NCBI RefSeq assembly: GCF_014200375.1
Contig: NZ_JACHBP010000001.1
Coordinates: forward strand, 930,001-994,000
DNA from: Terrimesophilobacter mesophilus
GTDB lineage: Bacteria > Actinomycetota > Actinomycetes > Actinomycetales > Microbacteriaceae
Direction of reading: 5' to 3'
Length of the DNA: 64,000 nucleotides
The notes under the pieces were generated by a model, which saw nothing but the letters and a program-made list of their open reading frames with translations, was not told the DNA's origin and searched no databases. A program made the position numbers and the translations under genes. This document shows positions 17,243 through 26,272 of the stretch, piece after piece. The stretch's first letter is position 1, and each line of letters opens with the position of its first letter.

Positions 17243-18049
17243 ATGGACGTGAGTTTCAGCGGGGTCGGCTACACCTACCCCTCGGGTGTCGAAGCGGTCA
17301 AGGGAATCACCCTGGACGTGCCCTCCGGCCAGCGTTTCGCGATCGTCGGCCAGAACGGGGCCGGCAAGACGACTCTCGTCCGCCACCTCAACGGGATCTT
17401 CCAGCCCACGGTCGGCACGGTCCACGTGGGCGACTGGGCGACGACAGGACACACGATCGCAGAACTCTCGGCACGCGTCGGCTACGTGTTCCAGAACCCG
17501 GACGAACAGCTGTTCGCCCGCAAGGTGATCGACGACGTCGCGTTCGGGCCGAAGAACCTCGGGTTCGACGATGAGCGCGCGGCCGCGCTCGTCGCGGCAG
17601 CGCTCGAACAGACCGGGCTGAGTGCGGAGGCGGAGTCCCACCCGCATCACCTGTCACTGTCGGAACGCAAGCGCGTCGCCCTGGCGGCCGTGCTCGCCAT
17701 GGACACGCCGGTCGTGGTGCTCGACGAACCGACGACCGGCCAGGACGAGCACGGGGTGCGGATGATCGCCTCCATCGTCGCGAGCCTGCAGGAACAGGGG
17801 CGCACAGTCATCGCGATCACCCACGACATGGACTTCTGCGCAGAAAACTTCGACCGCGTCGTGGCCATGGCTCACGGCGAGGTGCTCGCCGACGGTACGC
17901 CGACGGAGGTCTTCGCGAAGGATGATGTGCTCACGGAGGCGCGCGTCGAGGCGCCGCAGCTGGCTCGCCTCGCCGACGCACTCCACTGGGATCGCCGACC
18001 GCTCACCGTCGACGCCTTCGTCGAACAGCTTCCCCGCTCCGGAGCATGA
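17243..18049 (+). CDS. ECF transporter ATPase (A component 2)
   Basis: 268 aa ABC ATPase. Walker A GQNGAGKTT and Walker B VVVLDEPTTGQD are canonical and VFQNPDEQLFA is the Q-loop. The signature is altered: LSLSERKRVALAA replaces LSGGQ, so one of the two composite ATP sites may be degenerate, as in other asymmetric ECF ATPase pairs. It begins one base after the first ATPase and overlaps the EamA gene (ATGA). Confidence 0.95.
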   Translation: MDVSFSGVGYTYPSGVEAVKGITLDVPSGQRFAIVGQNGAGKTTLVRHLNGIFQPTVGTVHVGDWATTGHTIAELSARVGYVFQNPDEQLFARKVIDDVAFGPKNLGFDDERAAALVAAALEQTGLSAEAESHPHHLSLSERKRVALAAVLAMDTPVVVLDEPTTGQDEHGVRMIASIVASLQEQGRTVIAITHDMDFCAENFDRVVAMAHGEVLADGTPTEVFAKDDVLTEARVEAPQLARLADALHWDRRPLTVDAFVEQLPRSGA

Positions 18050-18891
18050 TGGGCGGCGCAGTGCTGGCCCTCGTGGCCAGCGTGCTGCTCGGGGTGTCCG
18101 ACTTCCTCGGTGGGACTCTCTCGCGCAGGATTCCGCTCATCACCGTTCTGCTGCTCTCGCAGGTCGTCGCAACGCTCGCCATCCTGCCCAGGATGCTGCT
18201 GGAATCCCCCGCGACCAACTGGGAGCCGGCATTGTTCTGGGGCGTCGTCGGCGGCGTGGCGACGGCGGTCGCCGTCTCGAGCCTGTTCAAGGCGCTCGCG
18301 ATCGGCACGATGGGTGTCGTCGCACCGATCACGTCCCTGAGTGTCCTCGTGCCCGTCATCGTCGGCCTGGCGACGGGTGACCAGCTCACCTGGATCCTCG
18401 GGGGTGGGCTCCTCGTCGCGATCATCGGCACGGTGCTCGCAAGCGGTCCCGAGGTGCGCACCCACACCCCCGGCCACGGGTCGAAGCCCATCGTCCTCGC
18501 GATCATCGCCGCCATCGGGTTCGGTGTCGCGAACCTCTCCGTCGCGCTCGGGAGCGCCTCGAACGTCACGACGACCCTCGTCTCCAACAGCGTCGTCGTG
18601 CTCCTGATCTACGGAGTCGGCGCGCTCATCCTGCGGCAGGTCCCGCGCGCCCCAGCGAAGGGCCTCGTCGGCATCGCCGCCATCGGATTCCTCGGCTTCG
18701 CCGCGAACCTGTGTTTCGCGCTGGCCAGCACGACGGCTCCGCTCACCGTGGTCGCGGTGCTCGCATCGCTCTACCCCGTCATCACGGTTCTGCTCGGCTG
18801 GCGCATCCTCGGCGAGCACCTTCAGCGCGTGCAGGTCCTCGGGGTGATTGCCGTTTTCGTCGGCGTCGCCGCCATCGCCGCGGCCACCTGA
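18046..18891 (+). CDS. EamA/DMT-family transporter
   Basis: 281 aa with about ten membrane spans in two EamA repeats (first starting [19 protein letters not shown], second [20 protein letters not shown]). The family exports or imports metabolites such as amino acids and purines. The ATG overlaps the stop of the second ECF ATPase. It may export a product of nucleoside breakdown, such as a free base, but that is only a context argument. Confidence 0.85.
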   Translation: MMGGAVLALVASVLLGVSDFLGGTLSRRIPLITVLLLSQVVATLAILPRMLLESPATNWEPALFWGVVGGVATAVAVSSLFKALAIGTMGVVAPITSLSVLVPVIVGLATGDQLTWILGGGLLVAIIGTVLASGPEVRTHTPGHGSKPIVLAIIAAIGFGVANLSVALGSASNVTTTLVSNSVVVLLIYGVGALILRQVPRAPAKGLVGIAAIGFLGFAANLCFALASTTAPLTVVAVLASLYPVITVLLGWRILGEHLQRVQVLGVIAVFVGVAAIAAAT

Positions 18892-18894
18892 CGG

Positions 18895-18900
18895 TAAAGT
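18895..18900 (+). promoter_or_regulatory. -10 element of the carboxylase beta gene
   Basis: TAAAGT, seven bases before the GTG start, just after the EamA stop; a likely leaderless promoter separating this gene from the ECF operon. Confidence 0.4.
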
Positions 18901-18907
18901 GACAGGC

Positions 18908-20506
18908 GTGACCGACGAGACGACCGATCCCGACCTGTACACGACAGCTGGCAAGCTCGCCGACCTGAAGCGCCGCTACCACGAGGCGGTGACCGCGAGC
19001 GGTGAGTCCGCGATCGACAAGCAGCACAAGCGCGGCAAGAAGACCGCGCGCGAGCGCATCGAGCAACTCCTCGACCACGGGTCGTTCGTGGAGCTCGACG
19101 AGTTCGTCCGCCACCGCACCCACGCGTTCGGCATGGACAAGTCCCGCCCCTACGGCGACTCGGTCGTCACCGGCACCGGCATGATCCACGGCCGCCAGGT
19201 CGCCGTCTACGCGCAGGACTTCACCATCTTCGGCGGCTCCCTGGGCGAGGTCGCCGGCGAGAAGATCATCAAGGTCATGGAACTCGCGATGAAGACGGGC
19301 GTGCCGATCATCGGGATGCTCGACTCCGGCGGAGCCCGCATCCAGGAGGGCGTCGTCGCGCTCGGGAAGTACGGCGAGATCTTTCGACTCAACACCCGCG
19401 CATCCGGGGTCATCCCGCAGATCTCCATCATCATGGGCCCGGCAGCAGGCGGGGCCGTGTACTCACCGGCCCTCACCGACTTCGTGATCATGGTCGACAA
19501 GACGAGTCAGATGTTCGTCACCGGCCCGGATGTCATCAAGACCGTCACTGGCGAAGACGTCGGCATGGAAGAGCTCGGCGGAGCCCTCACCCACAACCAG
19601 AAGTCCGGCGTCGCGCACTACCTCGCGAGCGACGAGGACGACGCCCTCGACTACGCACGCACGCTCCTCAGTTTCCTTCCGGACAACAACCTCGCCGACG
19701 TGCCCATCTACGAGAGCGAGGTCGAGCTCGAGATCACCGACGAGGACCGACGGCTCAACACCCTCATCCCCGACTCTCCGAACCAGCCCTACGACGTCAA
19801 GACCGTGATCGAGCACGTCGTCGACAACGGCGACTTCCTCGAGACGCAGCCGCTCTTCGCACCGAACATCGTCGTCGGCTTCGGCCGCGTAGAGGGCAGG
19901 TCCGTCGGCGTCATCGCGAACCAGCCGAACGCGATGGCCGGCACGCTCAACATCGAGGCCGGCGAGAAGGCAAGCCGGTTCGTGCGCTTCTGCGACGCGT
20001 TCTCGATCCCTATCCTCACCCTCGTCGACGTCCCCGGCTATCTTCCGGGCACCGACCAGGAGTGGACCGGCGTCATCCGCCGCGGGGCGAAGCTGCTCTA
20101 CGCCTACGCCGAGGCCACGGTGCCGCTCGTGACGGTCATCACGCGCAAGGCCTATGGCGGCGCCTACATCGTGATGGGCTCCAAGCAGCTCGGCGCGGAC
20201 CTCAACTACGCGTGGCCCACCGCCGAGATCGCCGTCATGGGCGGCCAGGGCGCCGTCAACATCCTGTTCCGCGGTGAGATCAAGGCCGCAGAGGATGCCG
20301 GCGAGGATGTCGCCGCCGTGCGAACGAAGCTCGCGAACGAGTACACCTACAACGTGGCGAGCCCGTTCCTCGCTGCGGAGCGCGGAGAACTGGACGGGAT
20401 CATCGAGCCCGCTGCAACCCGCGTCGCCGTCATCAAGGGGCTCCGCGCCCTCCGCACGAAGCGCGCGAGCCTGCCACCGAAGAAGCACGGGAACATCCCG
20501 CTGTGA
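18908..20506 (+). CDS. Acyl-CoA carboxylase beta (carboxyltransferase) subunit
   Basis: 532 aa, the usual AccD5/PccB length. The carboxyltransferase halves are clear: [14 protein letters not shown] and [18 protein letters not shown] with [11 protein letters not shown] (oxyanion hole); then [31 protein letters not shown] and [22 protein letters not shown]. It transfers CO2 from carboxybiotin to acetyl- or propionyl-CoA. GTG at 18908 is chosen; TAAAGT seven bases upstream suggests a leaderless transcript. The epsilon subunit follows with a GTGA overlap. The biotinylated alpha subunit is at 28.3 kb. Confidence 0.95.
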   Translation: MTDETTDPDLYTTAGKLADLKRRYHEAVTASGESAIDKQHKRGKKTARERIEQLLDHGSFVELDEFVRHRTHAFGMDKSRPYGDSVVTGTGMIHGRQVAVYAQDFTIFGGSLGEVAGEKIIKVMELAMKTGVPIIGMLDSGGARIQEGVVALGKYGEIFRLNTRASGVIPQISIIMGPAAGGAVYSPALTDFVIMVDKTSQMFVTGPDVIKTVTGEDVGMEELGGALTHNQKSGVAHYLASDEDDALDYARTLLSFLPDNNLADVPIYESEVELEITDEDRRLNTLIPDSPNQPYDVKTVIEHVVDNGDFLETQPLFAPNIVVGFGRVEGRSVGVIANQPNAMAGTLNIEAGEKASRFVRFCDAFSIPILTLVDVPGYLPGTDQEWTGVIRRGAKLLYAYAEATVPLVTVITRKAYGGAYIVMGSKQLGADLNYAWPTAEIAVMGGQGAVNILFRGEIKAAEDAGEDVAAVRTKLANEYTYNVASPFLAAERGELDGIIEPAATRVAVIKGLRALRTKRASLPPKKHGNIPL

Positions 20507-20715
20507 TCGGCGACGACGAGATCAGGGTCGTCCGCGGAAACCCCACCGCGGATGAGCTTGCCGCCGTCGTCTCCGTGATCAAGGCCATGACCGCAGAACT
20601 CGAGGGAACGCGGGCGCAGTCGGAAGCACGAGCGGCGAGCGGATGGCGGCTCAGCCAGCGTCCGATCCGTACCCCGATCATCCCGGGAATCACCCGCTGG
20701 CGGGGTTTTTCCTGA
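20503..20715 (+). CDS. Acyl-CoA carboxylase epsilon subunit
   Basis: 70 aa. [20 protein letters not shown] is the actinobacterial AccE core, and the C-terminal Trp-containing segment (GWRLSQRPI...ITRWRGFS) is usual. The small subunit stabilises the alpha-beta complex. The GTG start overlaps the beta subunit stop by four bases. A hairpin begins right after the stop. Confidence 0.9.
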   Translation: MIGDDEIRVVRGNPTADELAAVVSVIKAMTAELEGTRAQSEARAASGWRLSQRPIRTPIIPGITRWRGFS

Positions 20716-20738
20716 TTCGCCCCCGTTTTGGGGGCGAA
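20716..20738 (+). terminator. Hairpin after the carboxylase epsilon gene
   Basis: TTCGCCCCC, loop GTTTT, GGGGGCGAA: a perfect 9-bp stem starting one base after the stop codon. No U-run follows, so termination strength is uncertain. Confidence 0.6.
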
Positions 20739-21066
20739 CTCGCATCTGCCTTTCGATGCATTCCGGGGACCACGAAATCCGTTGCGATTCCGGTCGATTC
20801 TGCGCCAATTCGACTGCGGATCCGTCGGAGACGCAGGAAATCCCCACCCTGTACCCCGCTGACTACGGGTATACCCTACCGGAATGCCGATATACCGGCT
20901 AAAATCAGTGTACATCGTCAAAAAATGTCCCCCGATTGTCCCCCAAAATGACGACTATGAGTTATGGTGAAGGCACCCCAGAATAGAAAGTGCTAGGTGT
21001 TCCTCTCTTCAGAGCAACATCACCAATCATTGGCCGACTAGGGTAAGCGGGCTAATGACTTGGGGG
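20739..21066. other. 328-base non-coding region of lower GC
   Basis: No credible gene. GC falls visibly below the neighbouring genes, especially from about 20860. It holds the palindrome GGGTATACCC (20868-20877) and a pair of TGTCCCCC runs separated by GATT (20926-20944). TATGAG/TATGGT stand near 20956-20968. It ends at two long hairpins. It could be the promoter and body of a small RNA ending at 21144, a scar of an integrated element, or plain regulatory DNA. Confidence 0.3.
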
Positions 21067-21103
21067 CGAGTCAGGGCGATATTCGGGTTATCGCCCTGAC
21101 TCG
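21067..21103. repeat. Perfect 15-bp inverted repeat
   Basis: CGAGTCAGGGCGATA and its exact complement TATCGCCCTGACTCG, with loop TTCGGGT. It lies eight bases before a second perfect 15-bp hairpin. It has no U-run, so it is unlikely to be a terminator itself; it may be the body of a structured RNA or a protein-binding site. Confidence 0.6.
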
Positions 21104-21111
21104 AATCTTGA

Positions 21112-21144
21112 GAAAGGGCCGGAGGAATCTCCTCCGGCCCTTTC
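21112..21144. terminator. Strong bidirectional terminator hairpin
   Basis: GAAAGGGCCGGAGGA, loop ATC, TCCTCCGGCCCTTTC: a perfect 15-bp stem followed on the plus strand by TTTCCTC and on the minus strand by TTTCTC. It can end any transcript coming from 20.7-21.1 kb and the minus-strand signalling operon that ends at 21235. Confidence 0.75.
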
Positions 21145-21234
21145 CTCTGCTCATGGCTTCACCGACCGAGCGCCGGGACGGCGCTCGGCGCCGGCACGGC
21201 TTCGCCTGCTGCGAGGGCCAGAAATGGCCTCCGC

Positions 21235-22278
21235 TCAACGCTCCAGCGCGCGGGGGATCTCCAGCCACAGGTCGACCTGGTCGTCCTCGTCGTCCTCCTC
21301 GGCGTGACCGAGTGCGCTCGCGTTCCCGCCGTCCGACGAATTCAGCCCGACCACCGTCACCGCGACATCCGAGCCCTCGGGGACGGTCCGCGCGATGAGC
21401 CGGTCCGTGTTCGAACTCTTCAACGCGTCGGCGAGGCTGTTCAGAACGCGCTCCAGTTCCGCGTCGGAGAGCTCGTCGATCCCGCCCTCATCGAGGAGCG
21501 TCACGATCGCGCCCCTCCTGCGCGCGCGCATCACCTGGTCCCGAACGCGGTTGTTGAGGAGCTTGCGTCCACGGATCTCGTCCCGGATGGCGGCCTCCAG
21601 GTAGACGCATTCCGAGCGCTGGGCGTCGGTGAGGTCCCCCTTGCGTGCGACGATCTGCCGGAGCATCGGCAGCGCCATCCGGTTGGTCTGGCGAAGGCGG
21701 AATTGCCGTTCGAACAGGTGCGCCTCCTGGGCCGCCTGCCAGTCCGCGGCCTCCCGCTCCGCGACGACGTATTGCTGCGCGTCCTTGCCGATCTTCGCGA
21801 GGGAGCGGGAGAGCACGTGCGACACCGCCACCCAGACGATGCTGCCGACCACCCCGAGCGTTGCGAGAGCCCCTACACCGGCCCAGATCGTCGTCTGCAC
21901 GGCGAGGGACAGCACACCGACCCAGGCCAGGAAGTGCTGTTTTCGCGTCGACGTGATGACCATGAGCGTTCCGATCGCCGCCGGATACCAGGTCGAATAG
22001 TCGGAGCCGACCGACCCGTGGACGTCGAGCTGTGCGGTCACGAGGATCGGGAGTGCGATGCACACGGCAACGTTCATGATCGCCATCCAGAGCGGCATCC
22101 GGATGTCCTTCGACGGCCACAGGCTGATCGCCGTCGCGATCGCGTACATGATCATCGCCGCGATGAACGGGACCTTGTCGCGCGGAACGTTGATCGAGTA
22201 GACCGCGAGCAACAAGTGGTATCCGGAGAAGACCGCCGCGAGCGCGACGATGATGAAACGCGGAATGGAGATCACCAT
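21235..22278 (-). CDS. Membrane sensor-like protein, possible degenerate histidine kinase
   Basis: 347 aa. The N-terminal half has about six hydrophobic spans (IIVALAAVFSGYHLLLAVYS; FIAAMIMYAIATAISLW; AIMNVAVCIALPILVTA; FLAWVGVLSLAVQTTIWAGV). The cytoplasmic half is helical (LEAAIRDEIRGRKLLNNRV) and ends with an acidic stretch (GHAEEDDEDDQVD). LWLEIP at the end resembles the last strand of an HATPase domain, but the N-box and the DxGxG glycine loops are absent. ATG at 22278 overlaps the stop of the upstream histidine kinase. It may be a partner or pseudokinase of that sensor; the function is unknown. Confidence 0.7.
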   Translation of the reverse strand: MVISIPRFIIVALAAVFSGYHLLLAVYSINVPRDKVPFIAAMIMYAIATAISLWPSKDIRMPLWMAIMNVAVCIALPILVTAQLDVHGSVGSDYSTWYPAAIGTLMVITSTRKQHFLAWVGVLSLAVQTTIWAGVGALATLGVVGSIVWVAVSHVLSRSLAKIGKDAQQYVVAEREAADWQAAQEAHLFERQFRLRQTNRMALPMLRQIVARKGDLTDAQRSECVYLEAAIRDEIRGRKLLNNRVRDQVMRARRRGAIVTLLDEGGIDELSDAELERVLNSLADALKSSNTDRLIARTVPEGSDVAVTVVGLNSSDGGNASALGHAEEDDEDDQVDLWLEIPRALER

Positions 22279-23519
22279 GACGTGCCCCTCTCCTCCTGCT
22301 CGGGGTCCGGCCAGCGGATGCTGACGACCGTGCCGTCGCCTGGGCTGGACGCGATCTCTGCCCGGCCGCCGGCGTTCGCCACGCGCTCGACGATCGAGAC
22401 GCGCAGGCCCAGACGCTCGTTGGGCACCTCCGCGATGGAGAATCCGACACCGGTGTCCCCGATCTCGACCTCGAGCCCATCCGCCCCGACGCCGGTGATG
22501 CGCACCCACCTGTCGATGTCATTCGCGTGCCCGGCATGCTGCAGGCTGTTGACCATCGCCTGCACCGCTGCGGAGTACAGGGCGTCGGCGACCTGCACCG
22601 AGACGGTGCCCGCTCCGATGTCGAGCACCCGCACGGTGAACGGCGCCGAGAGCGTGTTCGTCGCCTCCGCGATGCGTTCGGCCACCTGCTCCACCGCCAC
22701 CATCGACTCGTCGTCGGGGGATGCGGCCGCCGCCTCCTTGAGATGGCCGATCGCATTGCTCGCCATCGTCGCCGACAGCGCCATGGCATCCGGAGAGTAT
22801 GCGCGCGCCGCCGAGATGAGCGTCGTCAGGACACTGTCGTGCACGATCGAATCCACCTGGACGCGCTCGACCTCCGTCGCATGCTGGCGGATGGCGTGGG
22901 AGTAGCGTGCGAGCGCTGTCGCCTGCGCCGAGTCGACGGATGCCGCGGCCCCGCGCAAGAGGGTGATGATCATGAGCACCGCCCCGCCGAGCAGGATCGC
23001 GTAGATCGTGTCGAGGGCGGCGAGATCCCAGTGCGCTCCACCGCCGGATGGCGTCAGGCGAATGACTCCATAGACGCTCGGCGCCAGGACGAGGTAGAGG
23101 GCGGCGCTCCAGGTCGAGAAGGCGATCGCGGCGGCCGCGGTCGCGACGGTGCACATGAACCAGAGCCACGGGCGTTCCTTCGCCACGGTGTCGGTGTCGA
23201 GGACGGCGAGCGGCCACGTGGCCATGGCGACGAGGTAGGACAGGGCGACCCAGGTGTTGACGGATCGAACGAACCGGCGGAGCATCGCCGCGACGACGCT
23301 GACCAGCAGGCCGCCGAGAATGGCGATGTTGTACCCCCAGAACCACACCGGCTGAAGCTGGACCACCTGGCCGAGCATCACGGGGAAGGTCTGCGCGCCG
23401 AACAGCAGCCCGAAGAACGCGACGGAGCGGGAGGCGACGACCTCCATCTGGGAGCGGCTGATCGGCCGCCTCTGCTGTCGAGGCGGAGACGCAGTCAGCT
23501 CAGTCGTCATCTCCGCCAT
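22272..23519 (-). CDS. Membrane histidine kinase
   Basis: 415 aa. Six hydrophobic segments fill residues 30-190. The phosphoacceptor region has H227 (QVDSIVHDSVLTTLI), followed by an HATPase domain with N324 (AMVNSLQHAG), G1 loop D355-F360 (DTGVGF), a GLG-like loop (ERLGLRVSIVERV) and a final SSPGDGTVVSIRWP. This is a NarL/DesK-like kinase for the LuxR-type regulator encoded just upstream. The start overlaps the regulator stop by 20 bases; ATG at 23519 or 23510 is possible. The stimulus is unknown. Confidence 0.88.
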   Translation of the reverse strand: MAEMTTELTASPPRQQRRPISRSQMEVVASRSVAFFGLLFGAQTFPVMLGQVVQLQPVWFWGYNIAILGGLLVSVVAAMLRRFVRSVNTWVALSYLVAMATWPLAVLDTDTVAKERPWLWFMCTVATAAAAIAFSTWSAALYLVLAPSVYGVIRLTPSGGGAHWDLAALDTIYAILLGGAVLMIITLLRGAAASVDSAQATALARYSHAIRQHATEVERVQVDSIVHDSVLTTLISAARAYSPDAMALSATMASNAIGHLKEAAAASPDDESMVAVEQVAERIAEATNTLSAPFTVRVLDIGAGTVSVQVADALYSAAVQAMVNSLQHAGHANDIDRWVRITGVGADGLEVEIGDTGVGFSIAEVPNERLGLRVSIVERVANAGGRAEIASSPGDGTVVSIRWPDPEQEERGTSW

Positions 23520-24204
23520 CCGGGTCGAGCCCCGGGAGAATGCCATCCTCCACCGCGCGGCGCAGCAGGTCGACCTTGGTCGGAGCCGGCCTGCCGACCT
23601 CGACATATTTCACACGGATGCGGTCGAGGTATTCGCGCGCCGTCGCGTACCCGATGCCGAGCTTCTCGGCCGCGAGCTTGAGCGGGAGCCCCGACGCGTA
23701 CAGGTGGAGGATTTCACGCTCGCGCCTGCCGAGCTGGGCCTTCGAGAAGTCACGGTCCGCGTCGATCGCGGTCGCCCACTCGAGGTTGTTGAGAACGTCG
23801 CCGCGCGCCACCGTCGCCACCGCCGACATGACCGTCTTCGTCGCGGACGACTTCGGGATGACGCCGGCAGCGCCGGCCGCAAGAGCCTCGCGGACGAGGG
23901 CGACCCGATCGGCAATGCTGTGAATGAGGACGGCACAGCCGGTCGCCTGCACCGACTTCACGTTCTCGGTCACCGTCGAACCGTCGCCGAGCGAGAGGTC
24001 GAGCACGACGACGTCGCACTCGCGACCACCGAGGTTCGCGACGAACTCCTTGACGGATGCCGCGGCCAGGACGAAATCGAACCCGGCGTCGATGAATGCC
24101 GCCTTGAGTCCGAGCCGCACCGATTCATGATCATCGACGACGCCGACCCTCACCCCCCGGCGTGACGCGTCCACAACGGTTTCGTTCTCCACCGTGAGTT
24201 GCAT
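23500..24204 (-). CDS. LuxR/NarL-family response regulator
   Basis: 234 aa. The receiver domain has the acidic pair D24-D25, phosphoacceptor D69 (VVVLDLSLGDG) and K118 (GVIPKSS). The C-terminal DNA-binding domain (LGRREREILHLYASGLPLKLAAEKLGIGYATAREYLDRIR) is LuxR-like but departs from the usual GLSNKEIA wording. It is the first gene of a regulator - kinase - kinase-like membrane protein operon. The divergent DUF2207 gene starts 76 bases away and has an inverted repeat over its -10, a possible target. Confidence 0.92.
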   Translation of the reverse strand: MQLTVENETVVDASRRGVRVGVVDDHESVRLGLKAAFIDAGFDFVLAAASVKEFVANLGGRECDVVVLDLSLGDGSTVTENVKSVQATGCAVLIHSIADRVALVREALAAGAAGVIPKSSATKTVMSAVATVARGDVLNNLEWATAIDADRDFSKAQLGRREREILHLYASGLPLKLAAEKLGIGYATAREYLDRIRVKYVEVGRPAPTKVDLLRRAVEDGILPGLDPDGGDDD

Positions 24205-24260
24205 GGTCAGGTTCCTGTTCTCGCGGGTACTTCTGCCAGCTTAATGCCACCGCCGCGAAG

Positions 24261-24278
24261 CCAGACGATAGAGTCTGG
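24261..24278 (+). promoter_or_regulatory. -10 with overlapping inverted repeat, DUF2207 gene
   Basis: TAGAGT at 24269-24274 is exactly six bases before the ATG. It is enclosed by CCAGAC (24261-24266) and GTCTGG (24273-24278), a perfect 6-bp inverted repeat with six bases between. A protein bound here would block RNA polymerase. Confidence 0.5.
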
Positions 24279-24280
24279 AC

Positions 24281-26197
24281 ATGATTTCTCGAGTGGTGAA
24301 GTCTGCGCTGGCGATCGGGGTCGTCGCCCTGTCACTCGCGGGATGCTCCGGGCCGTGGAGCGGGCCGGAGGAACTCAGCCATTTCGACATCCGCTACACG
24401 ATCGAGCCGGACGGCAGCGTGCACGTCGTCGAGACGATCGACTACGACTTCGGCTCGTCGGAAGACCGCCACGGGATCGATCGATACCTCATCTCACGGT
24501 TCTCCACCGCGACGCCGGGAACGGATCGCGTCTACCAGTACTCCAACATCGACGTGACGAGCCCGACCGGGGCGAGCGCACTCTTCTCGACGGCGCTCGA
24601 CAACGCGCTTCAGATCCGGGTCGGAAACAAGAATGCGAACGTCAGCGGCAAGCAGACCTATGTCGTGTCCTACGACATCGACGGGGCCCTGAACCGTGCC
24701 CAGCAGCCGGATGGCAGCTTCCTCGACGAGTTCTACTGGAACGCGACCGGAAGCTACTGGGATCCGACGATCGTGAAGACGACGGTGACGGTGGATGGCC
24801 CGGCGCCTGTGGAGTGGGTGACCTGCTTCGCGGGCTACGACGGAACGCAGGACACGTGCGACAGCGCGACGAAGAGCGGCGCATCGGCGACGTTCTCCAC
24901 GGCGGACCTCACGAGCAGGCAGGGCATGACGATCGACGTGGCGTGGCCGGACGGGACATTCGCCAACACCGAGCCGATCACCGCGGCGAGTCTCCCTGCA
25001 TACTCCGAGCCGATCCGCACCGGTTCGAACGACGGACCTGACCCGTTCTGGAACCCGTGGAACTGGGGAACGGGTCTCGGCCTGCTCGTCGGCGTACCGC
25101 TCGCCTTCCAGCTGCTCGTCGTGGCGAGAAGGCGCGACCGCTCCTTCCTGGGCGTCACCCCCGGCCAGGTCCCGGACAACCCGTCGAGCGCCGAGGTCGG
25201 CCCCGCGCCGAAGGACGAGACGATCGTCGTGCAGTACCAGCCGCCGGCGGGACTCCCGGTGGGGGCTGCGGGCACCGTCCTCAACAAGAAGCGGAAGAAC
25301 TCCGACATCACCGCCACCCTCGTCGACCTCGCCGTGAGGGGCTACCTGCGCATCGAAGAGGTCGAGGGCGGCAATCGCCGCAAGGCGAAGGACTACACCC
25401 TCGTCTCGACGCCGGAGCGTGCAGCGCAGAAGAGGGCGGCATCCCGCCCAGGCGGTCCGGATGCCGCAGAGCTGCTTCCGCACGAGACGCTCCTTCTCGG
25501 GAGGCTGTTCGGTCGTTCCCGGACGAGCGTGACGCTCTCCAAGCTGACCAACACCTTTGCCTCCGACATGCGGGCGATCATCAAGTCGCTGGACACCTGG
25601 ATCGAGCACCAGGCGTACTTCATCGACAAGGTGAACGGAAGCCATCCGCTCATCAGCTGGGGGCTCACCCTCGGAGCGGTCGGGTTCTTCATCATGACCT
25701 TCGTCAACGGTGCGTGGTTCCTCATCCCGATCGGCCTCGCCGCCGGCTCCCTCGTGACCCTCGGTGCCGCGTCGAAGGCCGCCAGGCGCAGCGCGCTCGG
25801 GCACGCCGTCTTCGTGCAACTCGCCGGATTCAAGGAGTACATCGCGACCGCAGAGGCCGACCGCATCCGCTTCGACGAGGACGAGGACGTGTTCAGCCGA
25901 TACATGCCGTGGGCCATGGTGTTCGGTGAGGCGGAGCGCTGGGCCAAGGTGTTCGCCGAGCTCGTCGCGCAGGGCAAAGTGCAGGCGACACCGGACTGGT
26001 ACGTGGGCAATGCGGGCTTCCGGGCCGGATACCTGTCGAGCACCGTCGCCTCGATCTCCTCGATCGGGTCGGCCGTCAACACCTTCACGAGCATGGCGAC
26101 GACCTCCTTCACGTCCACTCCCGGCTCCAGCGGTGGATCCGGGGGAGGGGGCGGCGGCGGCGGCGGAGGCGGCGGTGGAGGCGGCGGGAGCTGGTAG
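24281..26197 (+). CDS. DUF2207 domain lipoprotein with poly-glycine tail
   Basis: 638 aa. A lipoprotein signal peptide ends with LSLAGC at residues 18-23. The extracellular DUF2207 domain begins HFDIRYTIEPDGSVHVVETIDY. A membrane span (TGLGLLVGVPLAFQLLVVA) leads to a cytoplasmic region, then two adjacent spans (LISWGLTLGAVGFFIMTFVNG; WFLIPIGLAAGSLVTLGAAS). The last 20 residues are almost all glycine and end in SW, a habit of this family. Function is unknown. It is divergent from the two-component operon and may report on or respond to the same envelope signal. Confidence 0.85.
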   Translation: MISRVVKSALAIGVVALSLAGCSGPWSGPEELSHFDIRYTIEPDGSVHVVETIDYDFGSSEDRHGIDRYLISRFSTATPGTDRVYQYSNIDVTSPTGASALFSTALDNALQIRVGNKNANVSGKQTYVVSYDIDGALNRAQQPDGSFLDEFYWNATGSYWDPTIVKTTVTVDGPAPVEWVTCFAGYDGTQDTCDSATKSGASATFSTADLTSRQGMTIDVAWPDGTFANTEPITAASLPAYSEPIRTGSNDGPDPFWNPWNWGTGLGLLVGVPLAFQLLVVARRRDRSFLGVTPGQVPDNPSSAEVGPAPKDETIVVQYQPPAGLPVGAAGTVLNKKRKNSDITATLVDLAVRGYLRIEEVEGGNRRKAKDYTLVSTPERAAQKRAASRPGGPDAAELLPHETLLLGRLFGRSRTSVTLSKLTNTFASDMRAIIKSLDTWIEHQAYFIDKVNGSHPLISWGLTLGAVGFFIMTFVNGAWFLIPIGLAAGSLVTLGAASKAARRSALGHAVFVQLAGFKEYIATAEADRIRFDEDEDVFSRYMPWAMVFGEAERWAKVFAELVAQGKVQATPDWYVGNAGFRAGYLSSTVASISSIGSAVNTFTSMATTSFTSTPGSSGGSGGGGGGGGGGGGGGGGSW

Positions 26198-26272
26198 CCC
26201 CTCGCTGGTCGAATGCCGGGCGCAGCAGGGTGTTTCGAGGCCCCGAACCCGATCTGCTCCCGCGGGCCCGAC

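Noticed and set aside
20926-20944. Doubled TGTCCCCC as a 6C-type RNA or phage attachment core
   Set aside because: The C-runs are five long and not in hairpin loops as in 6C RNA, and no integrase or flanking duplication is seen. Kept only as part of the non-coding region.
26146-26193. G-rich GGC/GGA repeat, possible G-quadruplex or satellite
   Set aside because: It encodes the poly-glycine tail usual for DUF2207 proteins, so no separate element is needed.
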